A stretch of DNA of 64,000 nt from Loxodes magnus (GCA_946699065.1 CAMPDV010001246.1:1-64000); one strand, 5' to 3'; counted from the stretch's first letter, positions 11,900 through 25,009 are shown. Notes: a model not told the origin generated them from the letters alone. A program made the numbers and translations.

Positions 11900-13290
11900 T
11901 GAAGTTAGATTAGCATTCAGAACTATAATTACTAAGATTCAAACTATTTAGATTTATCATTTTTGCTCTTAATTCAAAATAATTAGCTATAATCTATTTT
12001 TATCACAGTACTTTATGGCTGATTCAGTTTTATCCTTAATGAATACTCTTTAATATATTGAACTAAATGCTTTTTTAAGTTTATTAGCAAGTAAGAAATG
12101 AAATAATATTAAGTTTTCTAATTTTTATTATTATGGTTATAGTTAATCCTTTGCTGTGATAAACTTAGTATATTAGAAGCTAGTTTAAAAAATCTATATT
12201 TCACTAAAATGCTTTTAAATAAGTCCTATATTAGAGCATGTCTTTTTAGTAGTTAGAAGCTTCTTTAGAATATTCCTTAGTATTAAAATCAAAACTCCCT
12301 TTCTTCTAATGATAATTAAATTAAAATGTTCAACAGTGCCAATCTGGACACCGTTTAAAATAAGTTGTTTTATCAGCAATACTTCTCATCATTCTAGACT
12401 TTCTAATGAAATTATCTTCACTAAGGTCTTCTCAGTTTCTTTGTTTCTTGTTCTTTTTATTTCAAAAGGTACTTCACATCATTTTCTTCTGTAAATATCT
12501 TCATGCTAGTTGTAATAGAGCCTCTAGTATTTTTCTTATTCTTTACGCCAAAATTTTTTCTTGAAATTCTAAAATTTTTAGCAATTCTTGTACAAATGTC
12601 ACTTACTCTTACAGTAATAGCATTTCTTCCTTACTTACCTGATTGATTTTCGATTTATAAAATCTTTTTATTCTAATTCCATCTAATTTGTCTAATTAGT
12701 TATGTTTGTGCTAATATTTTTTTGCTTAATAAACTCCAACTCTTGTTTTTATACAATATTTCCAAGCCTTGCTGTTTCTTATCTATGTTCAGTTTAAATG
12801 TTCCAATATGCTTGTAGTTCCCTTTCTTAATTAATAATTCTAATCTCTCTAAGTTATCTTATCCAAGCTATAATAAGTTTCTTAGTTCTTAATTTTCCTG
12901 CTTAAGCACTTTAATCTCTTCCTAGAGATTGGATATTTCAAATACTAACTGTTAAATATTTATTTCCTTTTTAACTATCTTTGATGGAAGTTCTTTTCCT
13001 GTTATTATATTAGATTCCTTTATTTTTATTACTTTAGGAGGTGTTTATTCTAGTTATTAGGTTCTTTATTAGTTTTGTAAGTGGGGAGAAGAAGACTCTT
13101 GATACTTTTTTTATGCCTGCTTTTTCTCTAGTAACTTAAAATAAGATTATGCTTCTTTAATTTTTATATTAGAGCAATCATCTGAAAAACGCAAATAAGA
13201 AGGTAAAGCTAATTAACTTTTATGAATTCAAAGATGAGATGATAAGTTTCCCTTCTTTGAAACTTATAAAGTTTATCCTAAAAGCTTTAA
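11900..13290 (-). pseudogene. Decayed coiled-coil gene with CCHC-like motif and TPR remnant
   Basis: Lies directly upstream of the 9881-11860 gene on the same strand. From about 13290 to about 12680 one minus-strand frame gives a coherent protein: a polar start, a Gln-rich stretch, then a clear coiled coil with heptad Leu (NLQEEIKVLKQENQELRNLL near 12900). A different frame near 12560-12610 gives CYYCKSKWHLYKNC, spaced like a CCHC zinc knuckle (C-X2-C-X4-H-X4-C). A third piece near 12190-12300 resembles a TPR (KGSFDFNTKEYSKEASNY). The frame changes imply decay or unseen introns. The zinc-knuckle frame is not the coiled-coil frame, so they may not belong to one protein. Confidence 0.4.
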
Positions 13291-13873
13291 TATACCTAAT
13301 CAAAAGACTTAAACTAAGTGGACCTAAATCATAGTAAATGGGTTCATAAGCAAGTTCTAAATGATTATAATGAAGAGGTTAGAAATAAAAACTAGAACTA
13401 GATTATCAATATTTAGTTAATAACTATCACCATACCTGTAAGCTAAGCTGAGTTTTAAATCCAGTACAATGATCTAAAATAAGAACTACCTTTTGGCATT
13501 TCTATAGATTGATTCCATTTTTCCCAGTTTAAATAAATAGAAAATAATGTAATAATACTATTTATTTCAGGATTATTAATCATTAAATAATTTTAAACTA
13601 ATAAAGGAAAGATGATGGAGTGAGATAAAATATATAGCTTTATAGAGATATTTTTTATTAAAATGAGATATTAAATTGGTAGATAAAGTAACTATGAATT
13701 ACTTATTATTGAATCTTAACTTTATAATTAATTCTTGCTTAGTCGAAATGACAGATTTTAAGCAAAGTAAAGTAGTAATTTGAATATAATTAGCTTTTGC
13801 TTGTTAATGATATATTTTTAAATAATTTATAATTTTATATTATAATATTATAATATTCAAAAAGTTTCACTCT

Positions 13874-15436
13874 TCAACTCTTCTTCTCTTTACTTTCACT
13901 TAACTTCTAATTCTCAAATTTTGTCTCTAGCATTCCTAATTCTTATCTGCTCTACTAATCTTACTTTTAATATTACTTGCTATAATCAATTTCTTCCTAT
14001 ATCCCTTTATTATATCACTACTAACTTATATCTCTATCTAACCTTTAAGGATTTCACTTTTGCTTTAATCTTTCTATCTAACTTATAAAAATATCAATAT
14101 TTGGTCTAATGTTCTAGTCATAAGCTAGACATCTGTAGAATAGATCAGTAAATTCAGATTCTTATAGTATTTCGTTTGAAAACATAGGAATCATTTTATT
14201 AATATAGACTATTTATTTTAGTTATTCTTATTCATTTATATTAGGATAAAGTATTTCTTCATTGAATATCTCAACTCCTATACAACCTAAAGATCAGATA
14301 TCACTCTTTTAGGTAATTTTCTTTTCAAACTGCTCGGGTGCCATCCACTAATGTAATCCTCTTTATTCTATATTAGTTAATCAGTTATTATTATCGAATA
14401 ATCCAAAAATTAGTATCTTTGGGGAGTCTTCATTATCTAATAGAATATTTAGAGATTTTAGTTCTTTATGTATTAAGTTTCTAGAGTGAAGTACCTTTAA
14501 AGCTTCTGCTATTTAGCTAAGTAAATTAAGTTTGTAATAATATCTTGTAGCAGATTGTTTTTAACTATCTTTAAATAACTACTTTGTCTGGATTATTTAG
14601 AATAAAGTTCAATTACACTAAAAGTCTAGTAAAATACAAAATTAGTAATTTAATTACTCTTAAGTATCAATAGCAACTCCTACTAGTCTTTAAACTCTTT
14701 AATTGCTTATATATAAAAGTTCTTAGCATTCTAAATAGAACTAATCTATTAGTTTCTGCTGATCACTTTATTAGGTAAATACTTTAAGTGCATAATTAGA
14801 TCTATTGATAGAAATAAAATAGATAGTTCCAAATTAATCCTTAGCTAATACTTATAAAGTATTTAGAAATTTACTATTAGGAACTAAATCTTTGTAGTTT
14901 CATATTCTTAATTGAGATTAGCTATCTATACTACCACCATTTTATATCAAGAATTGTCAAATATCTTCTATACCTATTTTATTTTTTACTTAGGCAGGTA
15001 AAATAATATCTCTAGCTTAGGGAATTTCTACATTTTTATTAAATTAAAGTGCTTAATTAAACCAATCAAGTGCTTCTTTATTCTGATTGTAAGATTGATG
15101 CTCCAGACCTTTTCGTTAATATACTTCCGTAAACTAAGGATCAAGCTAGATAGTTTTGTTAAGGCACTAGATAGATTCAAGATGTTTTCCTTGCTTAGAG
15201 AGAGAAAAATTTTAGGATTTTGAATCAGTAGAACCAAGTTTAAGTGTTATATCGAAACTTTAGATAGCTTCATTATATTTACCTAGTTTTTCCAGTACTT
15301 GTCCTTTATTATGATATGCAGCTGCCTAATTAGGATTTAATGCAATAGCTATTTCAAAGCATTCATTTGCTTCAAGAAACTTTCCTAGTTTTAATAAACA
15401 ATTCCCTTTTCGATTATATTGATCAACTTCTTGCAT
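13874..15436 (-). CDS. Short TPR - linker - pseudokinase protein, 520 aa
   Basis: Start ATG 15434-15436 (MQEVDQYNRKG); stop TGA 13874-13876 after EKKS, aligned with paralogues; the frame is intact. It has only about four TPRs (residues ~5-130), the fewest of the intact members, and their register is irregular around residue 80. The linker has DIWQFLIQNGG and RIWNY. The kinase-like domain has YALKVF (~215), HKELKSLNILL (~318), IFGLFDNNN (~340), LHQWMAPEQF (~364) and KSDIWSLGC. The HRD and DFG Asp residues are both absent, so it is predicted inactive. In LHQW the Trp codon is TGG, where the 9881 and 28834 paralogues have TGA, which independently supports TGA = Trp. Confidence 0.9.
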
Positions 15437-17440
15437 TTTTAACATAAGACTAAAAAATATAAATTTCTGTGTATTTTAAAATGTATTAGGATATACTGTA
15501 TGCTTTAATTATTTAGTTAAACAATTTTATTGCTATAAATGTATTTTCTATTTATATTTCTTAATATTAATTAAGGTAGTTTTATGCTATAGCCTATCTA
15601 TTTTTTATATGAAGATATAACTTTCCTTTCTTTTTAATAATTGGAGTAGTAATAATTTTAAGTAATTTGTAATATTAGATAATTTAGTAATACTTTATTT
15701 GTTTATTATAATAGAAATTCTGTATTTATTAATTAGTATTTAAATAAGATATTTTATACAAGCAACAAAGACTGATAGTTGTAAACTAAATAGCAAAAAT
15801 TAATAGTTTTAATTATAATTTAATTTGGTACTTTTATGTTTTATTTATTTCCACATTGCACTAATGAAAATACTTATTTATAGTTATATTTAGGAAATAA
15901 TAAATAAGTTTTAGCATTAATTTAAAGGTTATAAATAGTTTGTTTACTCTATAAGCACTTATTGTTTACTATTATTTAAGGATATTTAATTATTAATTTT
16001 CTAGTACTATAGTCTTATCTTTACTTTTACCTGCATATTTATCTTGTTCCTAGTATTAATTTATTATGCTAGGTTTAGCTAATCTATAATGAGAAATATT
16101 TATACTTTTAATATATTTTTACCTATTTATTTAATTAAGAAAGACTATTCATTTAGCTTATTTAATAGAATCCTTATTATTCATTACTTATTAGTATTCA
16201 TCTCTTTCTTATGTCTCACTACTATCAAAAACCTTTCAAGTCAACTACTTATTACACTCTGTTTTTCGACTAAATTATCTTAAAATCTCTTAATTAGAAT
16301 TACTATCCAAAGAGTCAAATAAATCTTAGATAGGTCATTAATAACTAAACTATGAAGGCATCATTTTATAATTTAATGGTATCTAATTTTAATAAGCTAA
16401 TGCTTATGTAGTGAGGTAAATATAAGTAACAATTAAAAAGCATTAGTTAGCAGAACAGCTTTATTTTTATAACCTTAAATAAACTTATTTTAAAAGATCT
16501 AAGTAGCTTTGCAGATACTGTTGAGTGCTGAAACATTTTATTTATATAACTAAGTTTAGCATTTAAATATTTACCTATAATAGAAAATATGAACTTAAAT
16601 TTAGAATTACTTTAGTGTAATTATAAGCCTTTACTAAAAGTCTAGCTAAGCTTATTGTATATAAATATATCTTTTTAAACTTATAGATAACTTTTAAATA
16701 CAATTAAAGCTTACATAAAGTACTAAAAGATAACCTAAAGCTAAGTGATTAATATCTCTTTCGAATATCGATAAAGTTTATCTTCGTGAATTATATTTCT
16801 ATTAATATTTTATTGTAACTTATTTAATTACTCCTTATAATATGAAGATTATCTGCAAATCATTCTGCTTGCTCCATTCCTATAATATTTAGGAAAAATA
16901 ATGGTTATTGATTCATAATTAGCTTATTATTGTATAAATTTGCTACTATTTTGATAGACGAGTCTAGAAGGGATGATACTCCTTTTTATAATAGTTATTT
17001 TATTATGCTTATTGATTTATCCATATAGATTTAGTTCATTAAATTTACCTTTCAGGAATCTTTAGAATAGCTTCTTAAAAACTTTCAGGCTGAATGCTTA
17101 CCTATACTTAAGTTTGACTATTATTTCTACTTCATTCTTATAAAGTTGTCAACTAGGCTGTACTTTATATTTATATTAGCCACGTAAAGTACTTTGCTAA
17201 ACATTTTTAGGCTTATAAAAGAAATTTTTAACCTTAGCTTTACTCTTACAGCTAGTCACTATAAATATCTTCTTAAAACCTTACTTAGTTGAAAACAAAA
17301 TTTTACTATTAGCTATCCTTAGTAATTTTAAGCTGTATTCATGCTTTTTGAATTATATTACTAAAATTTTAACTTTACTTATGAAAATAATAAATCTAAC
17401 TCTTTATTCTAAATAAGGTTATTAGGGTTTATTCAAGATG
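15437..17440. other. No recognisable gene
   Basis: About 2 kb of AT-rich sequence upstream of the 520-aa pseudokinase gene. It presumably holds that gene's 5' region, but I see no promoter motif I can support. The part from about 16850 may be the distal end of family E copy 2, with weak similarity only. Confidence 0.35.
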
Positions 17441-18530
17441 CTTTCAAGCAATTTTACTTTTCTTGCTTCTAGATTAGTATTCTATAGCTGATATTTCTTA
17501 GTTTAGCATTCTTATTCCAGGAATTTCTAAATTCATCGTTTTAGGCTTAAAGTTCTAATTTAAATAGCTTTGCTTTTGACTTTAATAATAACGAATCTTT
17601 CTCTAAGTTTCTAGCAAATTATAAGAAAACTTTTACTAAATCTGTTTTTGATTTTGTAGCTGATCTTCTTGTAGATATCGATCTTAATTATAGCTTGTAG
17701 TATATACAATAATTTAAACTAGCACCACTCACGTCCCTTGATTTTTTACTGTTGTGTAAAAACTAAGTTTATAAGTTTATTTATCAGAAAAGTTTGAAAA
17801 TAGCTATTTCTTTATAGTTTTAATTAGTCTTTCTGTCTAATCATTATTTCCATATAGTGATAATAATTTATATTCAGAAACTAAAGTATTTTCGTAATCT
17901 TTTCCTGGCATATTTCTCTCTTATAGATTCATTCATGCTTTAAGATGAATAAATATTACTCCTTTATTTAAAAAAATTTAATTCTTTGTAGTCTTCAACA
18001 ATTATTATATTAGTTAGTTTAAAGACAGCTGTCATAATAAATTAAAACTAATAAGGCTTTTTTAATTCCTTTTTATTTGTTGAAAAATTAAATTAAACCA
18101 CATTTAATTGCCTTTTATTTATTCTTATAACCATATCAATTTCTATCTTCTTAAATACCTCTACATAATCATTAAGAACGTATACTATTTATTTCTTACC
18201 GAATCATTTATACCATTTACATCAAAATTTACTCATAAGAACTAGAAAAACAATAAAATCCCTTGAAATAACCTAGTTCTTATCTCTATTTTCTACTTTT
18301 ACATAGTAACAGTAACATGTCAAATTGAACTTTAAATTGTTAAGTCATTCAAGCTATATCAATTTTTTCACTTCTAGATGCAATGAAGTACTGAAAAATT
18401 AAGCATGCATTCTCTGAACGAAATATCCATAAAATTTAAGAGAGAAGTCTTTAGAAACTTAAAATAAGAGTATACTATTTCACTTTTTCTCTTCAGAAAA
18501 ACCATCTAAATGTACAAATTAATAAGGCAG
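17440..18530 (-). pseudogene. Family E repeat/ORF, copy 2 (diverged)
   Basis: Minus-strand match to family E copies 1, 4 and 5. Shared landmarks include the segment around 17790-17880, aligning with 5530-5610 and 48650-48710, and the block around 18420-18480 that aligns with 6365-6440 and, reversed, with 43920-43960. Overall similarity is lower than between copies 1 and 4. No frame reads through all the landmarks, so I treat it as a relic. Confidence 0.4.
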
Positions 18531-18545
18531 TATTAATTCTTTTCT

Positions 18546-18883
18546 GCATATTCAAAGATATGTGATTAATAATTTAAATTTCCTAAAACTTATAAATATT
18601 TCCTCTAATCTGCTAATATAACTAAGCTTAGGACTTAAATTAATTAAACCAAAATCTTAGTAAAATTAATAATTAGTCTCCTAAATAAATGAAACTAAAT
18701 GACTGAAATAAAATTATATTATATACATTAAATTAATAGGCATAAAACATATCTTAAGGCTAAGTTGAGCTTGGAATCTAATATAATTTATCTAAATATT
18801 AATGGTCTTTATCTATTTCAATTGATTGATACATATGTTTTCATTTTAAATAAATAGAAAATAATGATTTGATATGCTTTATT
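18546..18883. repeat. Duplicated 3'-flank of pseudokinase gene (copy at 60674-61005)
   Basis: About 340 bp matching 60674-61005 in the same orientation, with scattered differences. The match resumes at about 19388-19650 versus 61012-61275 and continues into the downstream genes' 3' ends. The unit that was copied is therefore pseudokinase gene plus downstream flank. A diverged version may also lie at 13290-13530. Confidence 0.75.
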
Positions 18884-18916
18884 TTAAAGATATAATTAAA
18901 TTAATTAATTAATAAT

Positions 18917-19395
18917 CGTGACATCATCTTTGATTTGTAAGTCACAAATTTTTTTAAAAATAGATATTAGTGTTCTCTGAGTTTAGAAATAATTTCCTAT
19001 GTATTTTTTAATATTTCTTGATTTAGTCTTGCTGTCTTGATTCAATCAGGAAACGCTTCATTTCCTCCAAATGGAAAGTCTTATGTAATCATAGTTCTTG
19101 GCTTTTTTGAAATGAAGAAATAATTTCTTAAATTAGATTCCAGTTATAGAAAATTAAAATTAGATTCCTCCTCTATGTATTGCATCTTCCATTTTATCTT
19201 CTGCCTTGTTATACGACATGAGGCAGCAGAAGATTTTATCCGGATCTAGGAGGAAGCATATCATCAATCAAACTTTTAATCTAGCAAGAAACATAAATAA
19301 GTTTGGCTTATCTCCTTGGATATATGCACCTTATTCATAATGGCTAGCTTAGAAATCAAGCTGACATTAGTCATCAACCATATTATATTAATAAT
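18917..19395 (-). mobile_element. ~480-bp insertion flanked by a 9-bp direct repeat, carrying an ORF
   Basis: Compared with the paralogous flank at 60961-61030, this locus has about 480 extra bases. The 9-mer attaataat occurs at both edges (18908-18916 and 19387-19395). The uninterrupted paralogue has one copy, atcaataat, at 61012-61020. That is the pattern of a target-site duplication. No terminal inverted repeat is obvious, and the 3' end on the coding strand has no poly(A). Inside, on the minus strand, an ORF starts at ATG 19379-19381 (MVDDQCQLDFQASHYEQ), reads about 75 residues including IHRGG, then continues after a one-base shift near 19155 as a second conserved-looking piece (FGGNEAFPDWIKTARLNQ). 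I do not recognise the protein. It could be a small non-autonomous element, a retrocopy, or an IES-like germline insertion. Confidence 0.55.
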
Positions 19396-19645
19396 AATAA
19401 ATTTAAGATAACCTATAAAAGGTAAGATAATAATGCAAGTTAAAATATAGAATAGTTACTAATATTCTTGAATATTAAATTTAGTTTATAAAGTAGCTAA
19501 TCTTTTATTAATATCCAAACATTTTTGAAAAGAAAAACACTTATTTAACTAAAGCTGCTAATATTTTAAAGTATAGAAGTTTTAGTTCTTTAATAAATTT
19601 TTTTATAACTAGCTTAAAATTATATAAAATCATCTATAAAAAGTT

Positions 19646-21727
19646 TCACTTTTCAACTTTTCTTTCTTCAATATCACTAATATTTAAATTCTCAAGTTTT
19701 GTTTCTTGATATCCTTCTGATGTAATCTTCTACTCTTAAGGAAGTTACTTTATGTTATGACCTTATTCCTTTATCCCTTCATTCTAGCCCTATTAACTAA
19801 TAATTCCATCTTAACTTTAAGGATTTCACTTTTATTTTAGTCTTTCTATCTAATTTATAAAATAATCTATATCAGGTCTAATGTTTTTGTCATAAGCTAG
19901 ACATCTGTAGAATAGATAAGTTAATTCAGGCTCTTATAATATTTCGTTTGAAAACATAGGAATCATTTTATTAATATAGACTATTTATTTTAGTTATTCT
20001 TATTCATTTATATTTGGATAAAGTAATTCATCATTGAATATTTCCACTCCGATACAACCTAAAGATCAGATATCACTTTTCATAGTCACATTTTTGTCGA
20101 ATTGCTCAGGAGCCATCCACTAATGTAATCCTCTTTATTCTATATTTGTTAATCAGTTATTATTATCAAATAATCCTAAAATTAGTATCTTTGGGGAGTC
20201 TTCATTATCTAATAGAATATCTAGAGATTTCAATTCTTTGTGAATTAAGTTTCTAGAGTGAATTGCTTTTATACCTTCTGCTATCTAGTTAAGTAAATTA
20301 AGTTTTTAATAATATCTTAAATCAGGTCATTTTTGACTGCTTTCGAATAACTACTTAGCATAGATTTACTACAACAAGCTTCCTTTGCACTAAAAATCTA
20401 ATAGCAAGGAAAAGTTGTAATTTTCTTAGTCTTAAGTATCAATAGCGACTCCTAAAATTCTTTAAACTCTTAAGTTGTTTATTAAAAGTATCTCTTTGCA
20501 TTCGAAATAGAACTAATCTATTAGTTTCTGCTAATCACTCTATTAGTTAAATATCTTAAGAGCATAAAAAGATGCATCGATAGTAATTAGATAAGTAGTT
20601 CCGTATTAATCTTTAGCTAATACTTATAGATCATTTAGAAACTGATTGTTGGGAACTAAATTTCTATAGTTTCATATTCTTATATTAGATTAGCTATCTT
20701 AACCTGCTCCATTTTAATTTAAAAGAAATCAAATATTATCTAGAGTAATAGTATTTTCTACAAATGTATCTTAAATTATATTATTTATTTAGGGTATTTT
20801 CAGTTAAGGATTTAATTTGTTTGCTTTAATAAAACTCTTAAGTGCTTCTTGGTTCTGATTTAAAGATTTATGAACTAGACCTTTGTCGTAATATGCTTCT
20901 GCATAGTTGAGATCAAGTTAAATAGCTTTATTAAGGTATTTGATGGCTTCAAGATAATTTCCTAGAATATAGAGAGAAAAGCCCTTCTCTTTGTACGCTT
21001 TTGAAAAAGAAGAATCGAATTAAATAGCTAAATTATAGCTTTTAACTGCTTCATTGGGCTTTCCTAATTTTTCCAGTGCGATTCCTTTATTAAAATGCGC
21101 AAATACACTCATACGATCAATTTTAAGAGCTAAATCATAGCTTTAAATTACTTCATTAAGTTTTCCTAATTTTTTTAGGACAACTTCTTTATTATTATGT
21201 GCATACACATGGCTAGGCTCAAGTTTAAGAGCTGCATTAAAGCTCTGAATTGCTTCATCATGTTTTCCTAAACTTTCCAAAGATATCCCTTTATTACAAT
21301 GTGCAGTTGCATTTTTTAGATATAATTTGAGAGTTGTATTAAAGCTTTGAATTGCTTCATTGAATTTTCCTAATTTATTCAGTGCTATTCCTTTATTATA
21401 ATGTGCAGCTACATTATTAGGATCACACTTTAGGGCTAAATCATAGTTTTTATTTGCTTCATTGAATTTTCCTAAGATTTCCAGTGCGACTCCTTTATTA
21501 TAAAGTGCATCTACATACTTAGGATTACACTTTAGGCTTAAATCAAAGTTCTGAATTGCTTCATTGTGTTTTCCTAATATTCCCAATGTGAATCCTTTAT
21601 TATAATATGCAGCTGCATTATTAGGATCTAATATGACAGCAATATTAAAATATGAAAATGCTTCTTGATAATTTGGTTATTTAACTAATTAGATTCCTTA
21701 TTAAATGTACTAAGAAGCTTCTGACAT
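19646..21727 (-). CDS. TPR - linker - pseudokinase protein, 693 aa
   Basis: Start ATG 21725-21727 (MSEASQYIQQG); stop TGA 19646-19648; in-frame length. Residues ~1-300 are eight or nine well-preserved TPRs (for example KYVDALYNKGVALEILGKF), with the sixth and seventh most diverged. The linker has DNIWFLLNQNGA and RIWNY. The kinase-like part has YALKIF (~389), HKELKSLDILL (~492), ILGLFDNNN in place of DFG (~516), LHQWMAPEQF (~539) and KSDIWSLGC. A predicted pseudokinase. In LHQW the Trp codon is TGG; in DIW it is TGA. The 3' flank is duplicated at 60674-61275. Confidence 0.9.
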
Positions 21728-22141
21728 TTTGAAAATGGTATCTTATAATAATTTAATTTATAGATTGTTAATTTATTTAATCTAATTTCTTGTTTATAAG
21801 AAAAGGATTTAATTAAGTATCTTAGTTTTCTTTGTAATTTTAGTTTAATCTAATTATTTCCATACATTTATTAAAATATTTAACTAAAGAAAGCTTTTTA
21901 ATAAATTAATAGCTTATTCTTTTATATTGCAATAAGCTATTTTAAATTACAATACTAACTATATGCTTAAACCCATCTCACTTTTATTATCACTTTCATT
22001 TTTATTATATTAAGTGCATTCTTTGTTCTTTATGATATCGCAAAACTAAATTCAGAACAACTTAATTAAATCAAATTAATCTATTAATTTATTTATTTAT
22101 GTGGTTTCACCATTGATAGGTTAGCCACAAATTAAGATAGA

Positions 22142-23940
22142 TCAAAAGTAAGAGTATTCTTGGAAATTATCCTATCTGACCAGAATCCTCCCATTTTCAC
22201 CCATTTGTTCTAATTCTTATTCCAATAGATTCATTATTTCCTGATCTGAAGTATTAGAGTCAATCTCCATCATTAGGTCTGTTTAAAGCAATAGAATTCT
22301 ATTCTCTATCTATTACTTTTCTAACTCTTTCATTTGTCTTTAGATAGTTAAGCTATCTGTTATTCTTTTCTTAGTGTATCTCAAGTTCCTTTCTTCATTT
22401 TCTTAGAATTGTTATAAAGCTGTTAAATCAAGTTTTTATTTTTTTGTCTTCTTGATAACTGATTATAAATTCAAGTATGCTCGTTGGATCCTGCTCTGTA
22501 GTTTTGCCAATTTTTTTTTAATAAGGAAGAATTTTTTAAATATAGTCCAGTTTTCTTTTCTCTAATATATCTTTCAGAACATTTTTAATGTGAAAATCTA
22601 TTTCTTTTCTTTTATTTACTTTAGAGTTTGTATCAGATTTTCGAATTTGTAATTTCCTCATACTATTTCTTCAAGTTTGAGGTTCAGGAAGGCTTATTTT
22701 TATTAGTTATTACTGATATTTACGTTCGCAAGATTTTCTATTAGCTATTCTCTTTCTTCTTTGCATTATCTGCAATCTTCTATTATATGGATCTCATCTT
22801 CCTTTCTATAATTGCAGAATTAACATGCTTCACTCTCTATTAGATTTCTTTCTTTCATTGGTTATGCTGCTCCATTACATTTGGCCCGTAGTCTAAATAA
22901 ATAACATATTTCCTGTTTTCTGTGTTTGTTGAATAATAGAAAGTTTGGTACTCCTTGTATGAATTGTTCCATTCATTCACTTCTATATTTTTAGCAGGTG
23001 ATCATATTCTACATTTGTGTAATGGAGTTTGTATCATTATGGAACTTAATCGCTTTTTTTAACAATATTTTTCCATCTGCTTTTTTTCAGTTATCATGTA
23101 TTATTATTCCATCGTTGAGCTGAAGTGCCTCCATTACCTTCCTTGAGTATGTTTCAAATATATAGTTATTCCTCTTTGCTAATTGACATAATCATTCATC
23201 TAATGTTGATTCTTAGTTTAGAAGCAATTTTCTTCTGAACATTAACATGCGTTATAAAATATAGTATTGTAGTTTCAGGAATTGCAGTTCATTCTCCAGG
23301 ATTTCGTTTTATGCGCAGAAAGGTCCATCTATTACAGCTCTTAATGATCTAGGCTGCATGACTTCCAATTTATTTAGGGAAATGTTTCCTATAGCTTCCT
23401 CTATGAATGGAATACATTCGCTTCCATAACCAAATATTTGATCTATATAGGATTTTATTATTATAGATGCGTTATATGGAGTGATTCCTTTCTAAATTGT
23501 TAATTTGCTTAAGATTCATGCTTGGGTTTTCTGGCATTCTTAGATTGTTGATTCCAGGTGTTTTGAATATGAAATGTTTTCTTGTATCCAATGGTGCAAA
23601 AAATAAATTCCTTCACTTTCTCTATTACTATTCCATTTATTGTGATTATCTCTTAATTTTGTCATGCATTATCATTTCATATCATTTATTTTGTTTTGTC
23701 CACAATTTATAAATTATAGCGTTATGATTATTATTATAGTACATCAGTCATATCTTCTAGTTAATCTGGATGAACTAATGCTACAATATCATCAGCATAT
23801 GCTAGGGCACCTACATATCTTGCTTCTGTTCCCTGTTCCGTTTCAGTCTATATTGTAATCCCAACTTTTTTCCTTTAGTTCATTCAGTAGTTAATTTATT
23901 ATTATATTGAATAATCTCGGGGAGCAGGCACTAAAATTAG
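22142..23940 (-). mobile_element. 5'-truncated non-LTR (LINE-type) retrotransposon, reverse transcriptase C-terminal part
   Basis: Minus-strand reverse transcriptase remnant. Near 23880-23930 it reads CSPRLFNIIINQLLNELKE, the RT palm motif preceding the active site. Near 23775-23805 it reads LAYADDIVALVHPDQLEDM with the catalytic YADD box. A thumb-like segment follows (ITINGIVIEKVKEFIF). The C-terminal part has CQFCNYRKEDEIHIIEDC near 22770-22830, the Cys-His motif common at LINE C-termini, then a long Lys/Gln coiled coil ending at TGA 22142-22144. At least one frame break separates the LFNI motif from YADD. The element stops abruptly at about 23940 where a family E fragment begins, typical of 5' truncation. 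The T/A-rich stretch at 22080-22110 may be its 3' tail. Confidence 0.85.
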
Positions 23941-24490
23941 GCAAATCTCTACATTTATAAGTGCAAGACTCGATAAAAGATCATTATAGGAAATTTTCTT
24001 TTAGAATCTCAAGAAAGTATCACTTGCTATCACTCTAAGCTTTCATAGATAGTTAATGAAATAATAAAAAATAAGACTTTTCTTATGAAAGATAAGTTTT
24101 CCAAAGTAAATAACTTATTTATCATTTTAAAGAGCTTAACAAGAATAAAGATATAAAAGCTATAGAGAAGCTTGCCTTATTTAAAAGTCAAATTTGGAAG
24201 CTATATATGCTTAGGATATTACCAAATATTATATGGATTACAGAGCTTTCTTAGTTTGCCCTTTTACAGTGATTGCTCTTAAGATTATAAAAAAAGAAGC
24301 ATATTCTTATTTTAAGTTCCTAGAGTTTCCTCTCTTCAATTTTAAAGATATTCCTTTCTGAAAGAGAAATATGCTCAGCCCTTCATTGTATTTAAGAGCG
24401 GAAAAAGAGATAAAGCTGGAATAACTGAACTATAGCTAAATTTGACTAGCTAGTAGTTCTAAGAAATTAGAAAATGGAAATATTAGCAAA
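23940..24490 (+). repeat. Family E fragment, 5' portion only
   Basis: Matches 43540-44100 closely in the same orientation, including a shared stretch at 24150-24180 that reads KAIEKLALFK in one frame. It ends near 24490, before the central part seen in the other copies. Together with the DPD relic at 25.0-25.8 kb it mirrors the order family E then DPD seen at 43.5-46.3 kb, so a larger block was duplicated and then eroded. Confidence 0.7.
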
Positions 24491-25009
24491 GTTTTCTAAG
24501 GTAGTTATAATGGAAAAATTAAAGTTTAAATATTGAAGTGCAATTAATCAAAGGAATAAATAAGTATAACATTTATATCAATCAGATTTTAAGAAATCTT
24601 TAACTTTTATAAGATATAAACTTAATTTAAAAGACTTAAGAATTATTACATTCAATACAACTAAGCTGATTATTTTCTTTATACCACTATATATAAAAGC
24701 TATATATTTAATTATCTCTATTATTTCAATAATTAATATAAGTTATATCTATCTAATTTTTGAACCAAAACTATTAACATTTATTTCCCGCCTAATTTAT
24801 TTAGATTTTATTAAATTTTAATTTTAAAAGCAATCTTTATTTTTATATGCCTAAACAATAATTTACCTACTTTTAATTCATATATTTAATTCCTTAATAG
24901 CTTATGCTTAAATTAAGAAGCTAATATTATCAAAATGTTATCTTAAATAACAAGTAGCCATGCTTATTTAATATCAAAATACTAAGATTTAACTGTAAGT
25001 CTTCATTTT

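Noticed and set aside
21143..21586. A separate short TPR gene within this interval
   Set aside because: It is an internal piece of the 693-aa TPR-pseudokinase gene; it only looks separate if TAA/TAG are treated as stops. The same applies to 50286-50504 in the 49929 gene.
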